From the NCBI RefSeq assembly GCF_025602895.1, contig NW_026516204.1, positions 744,001 through 808,000 of the forward strand: a stretch of 64,000 nt of DNA, read 5' to 3'. Numbering within the stretch: position 1 is the stretch's first letter; every line of letters begins with the position of its first letter. Shown piece by piece: positions 63,779 to 64,000 of the stretch. The stretch comes from Polychytrium aggregatum. Its lineage: Eukaryota; Chytridiomycota; Chytridiomycetes; Polychytriales. The notes under the pieces were generated by a model. The model did not search any database and was not told the DNA's origin. It worked only from the letters and a program-made list of their open reading frames with translations. The position numbers were made by a program, and so were the translations under genes.

Positions 63779-64000
63779 AGTCTATCCAGAAATAAACGGG
63801 ACAGTCACTTTCTGGCTTCTGAAGCCCGCTGACTGACTTGTAGGCCCAGCGGGTAGGCCATGGCATTGCACTCCTGTCTTCGTTGGCAATCGAGTGGTTT
63901 TGGTTGGTTTGGGAAGCATGGTCTTGAATACACCCGGTCGATCTCCTGTGGCGATGATCGACTGGCATACCGAGATCATGTTCCTGGTTGCATTGATGTC
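63779..64000 (-). repeat. Dispersed repeat family, diverged copy C (runs off the edge)
   Basis: On the minus strand this shares the block AAGCCAGAAAGTGACTGTCC with copies A and B. Further left on that strand it resembles 35011-35100 (ACAGGAGATCGACCG then TTCAAGACC). It links the two repeat groups into one family. It continues beyond the window. Confidence 0.6.

Overview
The window looks like nuclear DNA of an early-diverging, intron-rich fungus, probably a chytrid-type one. The grounds are eukaryotic genes split by many short GT-AG introns, eukaryotic tRNA genes, chromodomain-bearing Ty3/gypsy retrotransposons, and single-copy eukaryotic genes (PheRS beta, TMA7, uL15m, COX17, EndoG/NUC1, STK32-type and STE20-type kinases, a DNAJB12-like J protein). 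The taxon is inference. No bacterial, plasmid, CRISPR or rRNA feature was seen.

Left third (1-24.5 kb): a layered retrotransposon landscape. One family of chromodomain Ty3/gypsy element (5467 bp, 309-bp LTRs, 5-bp target duplications) is present four times. A slightly diverged copy runs off the left edge (1-2912, minus). An outer copy (7176-18114, minus, TSD TTGAG) carries a complete second copy (10086-15552, minus, TSD CGATC) inserted inside its own pol. A fourth, complete copy lies in the opposite orientation (18811-24277, plus, TSD TGGAG). Gag and Pol overlap in the -1 frame, with a canonical slippery heptamer, a 7-nt spacer and a perfect stem. These young copies sit in older debris: a Ty3 integrase/chromodomain fossil (2913-5618) broken by two solo LTRs (3234-3813 and 4601-4900, each with a perfect TSD), and an older LTR split by the outer element (6822-7175 and 18120-18556). 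A cluster of three minus-strand tRNA genes (Asp, Glu, Met; 5654-5905) adjoins the fossil's 3' LTR.

Middle (24.5-28.6 kb): an AT-richer gene-poor stretch with degenerate inverted repeats and a member of a dispersed repeat family that recurs near the right end.

Right half (28.6-62 kb): ordinary but very intron-dense genes: PheRS beta (minus); a PH-domain protein, TMA7, mitochondrial ribosomal protein uL15m, an unrecognised multi-exon gene, COX17 and NUC1/EndoG (all plus); a STE20-family kinase with a CRIB-like motif and an STK32/YANK-type kinase (minus); a J-domain membrane protein (plus); an ER thioredoxin-domain protein lacking the second active-site cysteine, and a plant-type L-galactono-1,4-lactone dehydrogenase (minus). 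Several serve mitochondria or protein folding (uL15m, COX17, NUC1, GLDH, J protein, thioredoxin-like protein), but nothing shows co-regulation. A 513/526-bp direct repeat and two hexanucleotide arrays just upstream of start codons punctuate the region. The last 2 kb is repeats and microsatellites.

Exon boundaries were read by eye from conserved protein blocks and GT/AG sites. Gene ends marked approximate are inferences.
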